This document shows positions 60,655 to 64,000 of a stretch of DNA of 64,000 bases, piece by piece (the first letter of the stretch is position 1; the number at the start of each line of letters is the position of its first letter). The notes below the pieces were generated by a model, which was not told where the DNA came from, searched no databases, and worked only from the letters and a program-made list of their open reading frames with translations. The stretch lies in NCBI GenBank assembly GCA_023333565.1, contig JAJKFH010001865.1, forward strand, positions 5,022,001 through 5,086,000, written 5' to 3'. This stretch comes from Puffinus mauretanicus. Lineage: Eukaryota; Chordata; Aves; Procellariiformes; Procellariidae. A program made the translations under genes and the position numbers.

Positions 60655-63600
60655 GTATGACCTTGCTTAAATACATCACTGCTTTTCATTCTGTGTGTTA
60701 TGTACTTATGCTTTCAGCTCTAGCATCTAAAGAAGCAACAGAAAATTCAAGGTTAGCTGAGAGGGGTTACTTGTACTGAACTGTGACTCAGTTCAGGAAG
60801 AGGAGAGTTGTGCTGTGTTTAAACCCAGTATGAGACGCTGTCACTTTCTGCGAGAAAGATGATACTCATCTTTATATAAAGCAACCTTGATGGTTTAAAA
60901 GGAAAATACTCAAAATAGTTATTAAGTAGATCTCATGTTAAATGGAAGAAGTGATGAAAATTCTATAGTACAACTTGCAGGACAGTGTTTCTATTCTTAA
61001 ATATTTTTATACTCATATCTAAGTTTACATTACATGCTGGCTCCTGAAATTCATTTTCAAGCTAATACTGCTGTACAGGCTGGTCTTAGACCAGTGTTAA
61101 AACTATTTTGTTCTGGAAGTACTGGTATCTTCCAGGTATTTTGAGAAGCACTGAAGCACATAGTCCAAGTGGCATTATAAACTCTGTCTGGACTTTGTGC
61201 AGCATGATAGTATTAAGATGGGGCGACATCAGGAAAGGAGGATGTCGAAAAGAAACAAAGATCAATAAAAATGTCCTTTTGAGGTGAGTAACTCTTAAGT
61301 CATGTTATCATTATACACTTTTTGGCTGTAGGAGTGAGAAAAATACTATTTGATATGTGCCCTGATTTCTGCTAAAGAAATAGGGATACAGCCACTCTAA
61401 AATTGCACACCTCAAAACCCACGTATATTTTCAGATAAGCCTAGCACCAGTATTTTCAAGGGAGCTCAAAGAAGGGTAATCAAGAGGTCCTTGTCTCCTA
61501 GTTTGTGTAGATTGGATGAACTGTTGTGCAAAACAGAAATTTGTGTGTGAATTATTTTGTGTGAAACGTATGTTGCTGTTGATATTATCTTGGGATCTTT
61601 TCCTGAAGTTCAATGATCTGTTCAGCTGTGCTAATAGTGAGGAAAAAGCAGCTTTTCTTTGTTGATACAGCAGCTCTGCATTCAGGCAGGTAGACAGCAG
61701 TGTCTCTGGCATGGTTATCTTCCCGGTGTTGCTATTTAGTAGAGCTTTTCATTTACCATCATCTCTGCTTAATTAATGTTATTGCTGTTCATGATACATC
61801 TAAAGTAAAACCTGAATAAGTGTGTACATTTTTGGCCACCTTGAAATATTAGCTGTTAAAATGAAGGCAAAATGTGCGTGTGTGTGCACAGGCGTGTGAG
61901 ACAAAATATCCAGAAGGAAGTCTTCTGTAAAATGAGGCTTATATCAAATTAAGACATATAACACATTCTCAGAAAGCTGCTACAAGGAAGGCTGTATTAC
62001 TGCCAGTATTCACTCACCCGTGACATGCCATTCTGAGCTGCAGTCTGCTTTGACATCAGGCTCCCTGCAAGTTCTTTTTTTTGTTTGTTTGTTTTACCAG
62101 AAAGTAATGTTGCCTACTTTTTCTTGAGTAAAATGATGTTGTAGAGCCAACTTTTCTCCATGGTATGCTTTCATGGTATTGGGTATTGCTTCCTTGAAGG
62201 GATTCACTAGATGCCAGATAATTTTTTAATCCAGTTTGTTGAGATCAGAACCAGTTAGGGGTATTCACAGAAGTTGCATATTGAGGATAATCTTGATGCA
62301 GCATTGCTTCTTCATACCTATTTCAACAATCCGCTTTGTGAATACAAAATTCGGGTTTTTAAAAAGTATCTAGATTTTTGCAAATAAGCAATTGTAATAG
62401 CTTGCAGAACAACTCATGTTTGTTTGTATTTTACATACCACTTAGAAAATCAGTTGTTAAAACAATATCTTGACCTTAGCTTGAGTGATGCTACCATCTT
62501 TTAGTACAGCAGTTTATAAACCTTTGGAGAGAGGCTGAATTTTGGTTTAGATGTGCAGTTATCAACAGAGCAAGTCCCCAGTTCTTGTTGGAAGTTTTGA
62601 AACATTTGTTGACAACGTCATGTTGTCAGTGAGTGACATTGACACACCACTTAGAAAATTTGTGGTTAAGAATTAAAAAACGTGTGTGCCTTGCCAAGGA
62701 GAACAGGATTAAATACAAACAGTGGGCTAAAACTTAATGGAAAAATATAACACACTCAGTGATGATAGCTGAGGGAAAGTTCATGTTTAAACCACAGTGA
62801 GAATGAGCTTTCTGGTTGGAAACATGACAGGCTGCATATGTTACTGCTTCAGTCAGGCCCCAGACTTTTCCAATTAAATGAAATGTGCCCCTCTGGGAAG
62901 GGTATTCTTCAGAGAGTAGAGCTTGTCACCACCGTATGCTTTTGCCATACCACAATGGTTTTTGGACCTTTGAATTGGTTGAAGAAATGCTGCGTGAAAA
63001 GAGGTGGGTTTAAATAGTGTTTTATGCCTGATCCTTAATTTTTTTTCCTGTAAGGAAAGAAATTTCTAGATAGCAAGGTAGCAAAATCTTCAATTTTTAA
63101 TAAATTCTGAATCTTACCATGAAGTTGACTCTGTCAGACTAAGTTGTTTGTATGCTTATGATTTGAAAGGTGGTTGTTATCCTCAAGTATTTTTCCCTCT
63201 AGGAGTTTTTGGTTCTGTATTAGTAATTGAATATAGACCGAGAGAAAGCATTCTTGATTTAATTACACATGCCATTTCCAACCCTTTTTTATAAGCTCTA
63301 GTGAGCAGTCGGACAGGGGGACTGACTCTGAGCTCTCTGACTTGGATCCCTGATTAGTGTACCTGGAGTTGTCCAGCTATCTTGAATTTGCTTGTGACAA
63401 TATATTTAAGAAGCATGGTGAAGACACACTTGGAGCAGTGTAACTAATTTAACTGCATTAATTTTCATCAGGGTTACTCTAGTAATGTGGGTAGGTATGA
63501 GTACAAACAAGCACCTCTGAGCTGTTTTTATTTTTTCCACATACACAGGGGACACTGATCACTAGCAAGCTACCATAACACTTCTGTAGAGCATTACATG

Positions 63601-64000
63601 AGCTTGCAAACAAGTTGCTCGACAGGGAGAAGCATAAGATGCAGTATCTTTCCACTGATTGCATAAGTGCTGGGTGATGCTCTGTTCTTTGTGGGAACGG
63701 TGCTCTCCGTTTCGGTGTGACAGCTTGAAGCTTGAGATACCCAAAAGCACTTTGTTACTTTTGAATTGAAATGCTTTGAAAATACCAGCTGTAGTACATG
63801 CATCTTTTTCTTAATGATGCTTATCTTGTCACTGAGGGCTGGATCAAGTTGCCTTAACACTTCAGGTGACCTGCATATCAGAGATACTGACAGGAGACTA
63901 GCAGAAATATGTTAGGACCCACAGTAGACTTACGTCTTTTTAGAGCAAGCGTCTTAGAAGTCTCTAGGCAATTGAAAGCTGTCTGAGCAATATCAGCTTA
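60655..64000 (+). other. DNAJB14: DNAJB14 intron 2, incomplete
   Basis: From the GTATGA donor at 60,655 to the right edge I see no further DNAJB14 exon, no J-domain coding sequence and no other gene. The DNA is AT-rich, with T tracts and a short GT-rich stretch near 61,870-61,900. Confidence 0.75.

Overview
The window looks like a piece of a bird chromosome. It has spliced vertebrate genes with GT..AG introns, two promoter CpG islands, a 5'-truncated CR1 LINE tail (the usual avian retroposon) and few other repeats. The pair H2AZ1 then DNAJB14, in the same orientation about 2 kb apart, matches the order I recall for the human 4q23 block. I cannot name the species.

Layout. Positions 1-34,800 are a gene-poor region in which I can defend no intact coding gene. 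It holds a CR1 tail at about 5.0 kb, an orphan CpG-rich block at 4.04-4.56 kb, a near-perfect 23-bp inverted repeat at 10.3 kb, small tandem repeats and homopolymers, and AT-rich blocks that resemble regulatory DNA. Positions 35,260-38,995 on the minus strand carry seven phase-compatible exons of a gene I do not recognise. Its C-terminus contains clear Sel1 (TPR-like) repeats. Less certain exons may extend it to about 44.5 kb. An LTR-like fragment at 44.8-45.2 kb and a small plus-strand TATA promoter candidate at 47.0 kb follow.

Positions 49.3-50.8 kb are the CpG island of H2AZ1. All five coding exons can be read, giving a complete 128-residue histone variant. A second CpG island at 53.8-54.8 kb is the start of DNAJB14. 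Its first two coding exons are present, and the J domain lies beyond the right edge.

Functionally, H2AZ1 supplies the replication-independent histone H2A.Z, and DNAJB14 is an ER-anchored Hsp40 co-chaperone. They are neighbours rather than a pathway. Both have NRF-1-type palindromes in their CpG islands, consistent with broad expression. The Sel1-repeat gene on the opposite strand is the most interesting part: I know of no named gene in the corresponding human interval, so it may be a gene lost or unnamed in mammals. Exon calls rest on reading splice sites, phase and protein motifs by eye; no search or alignment was run.
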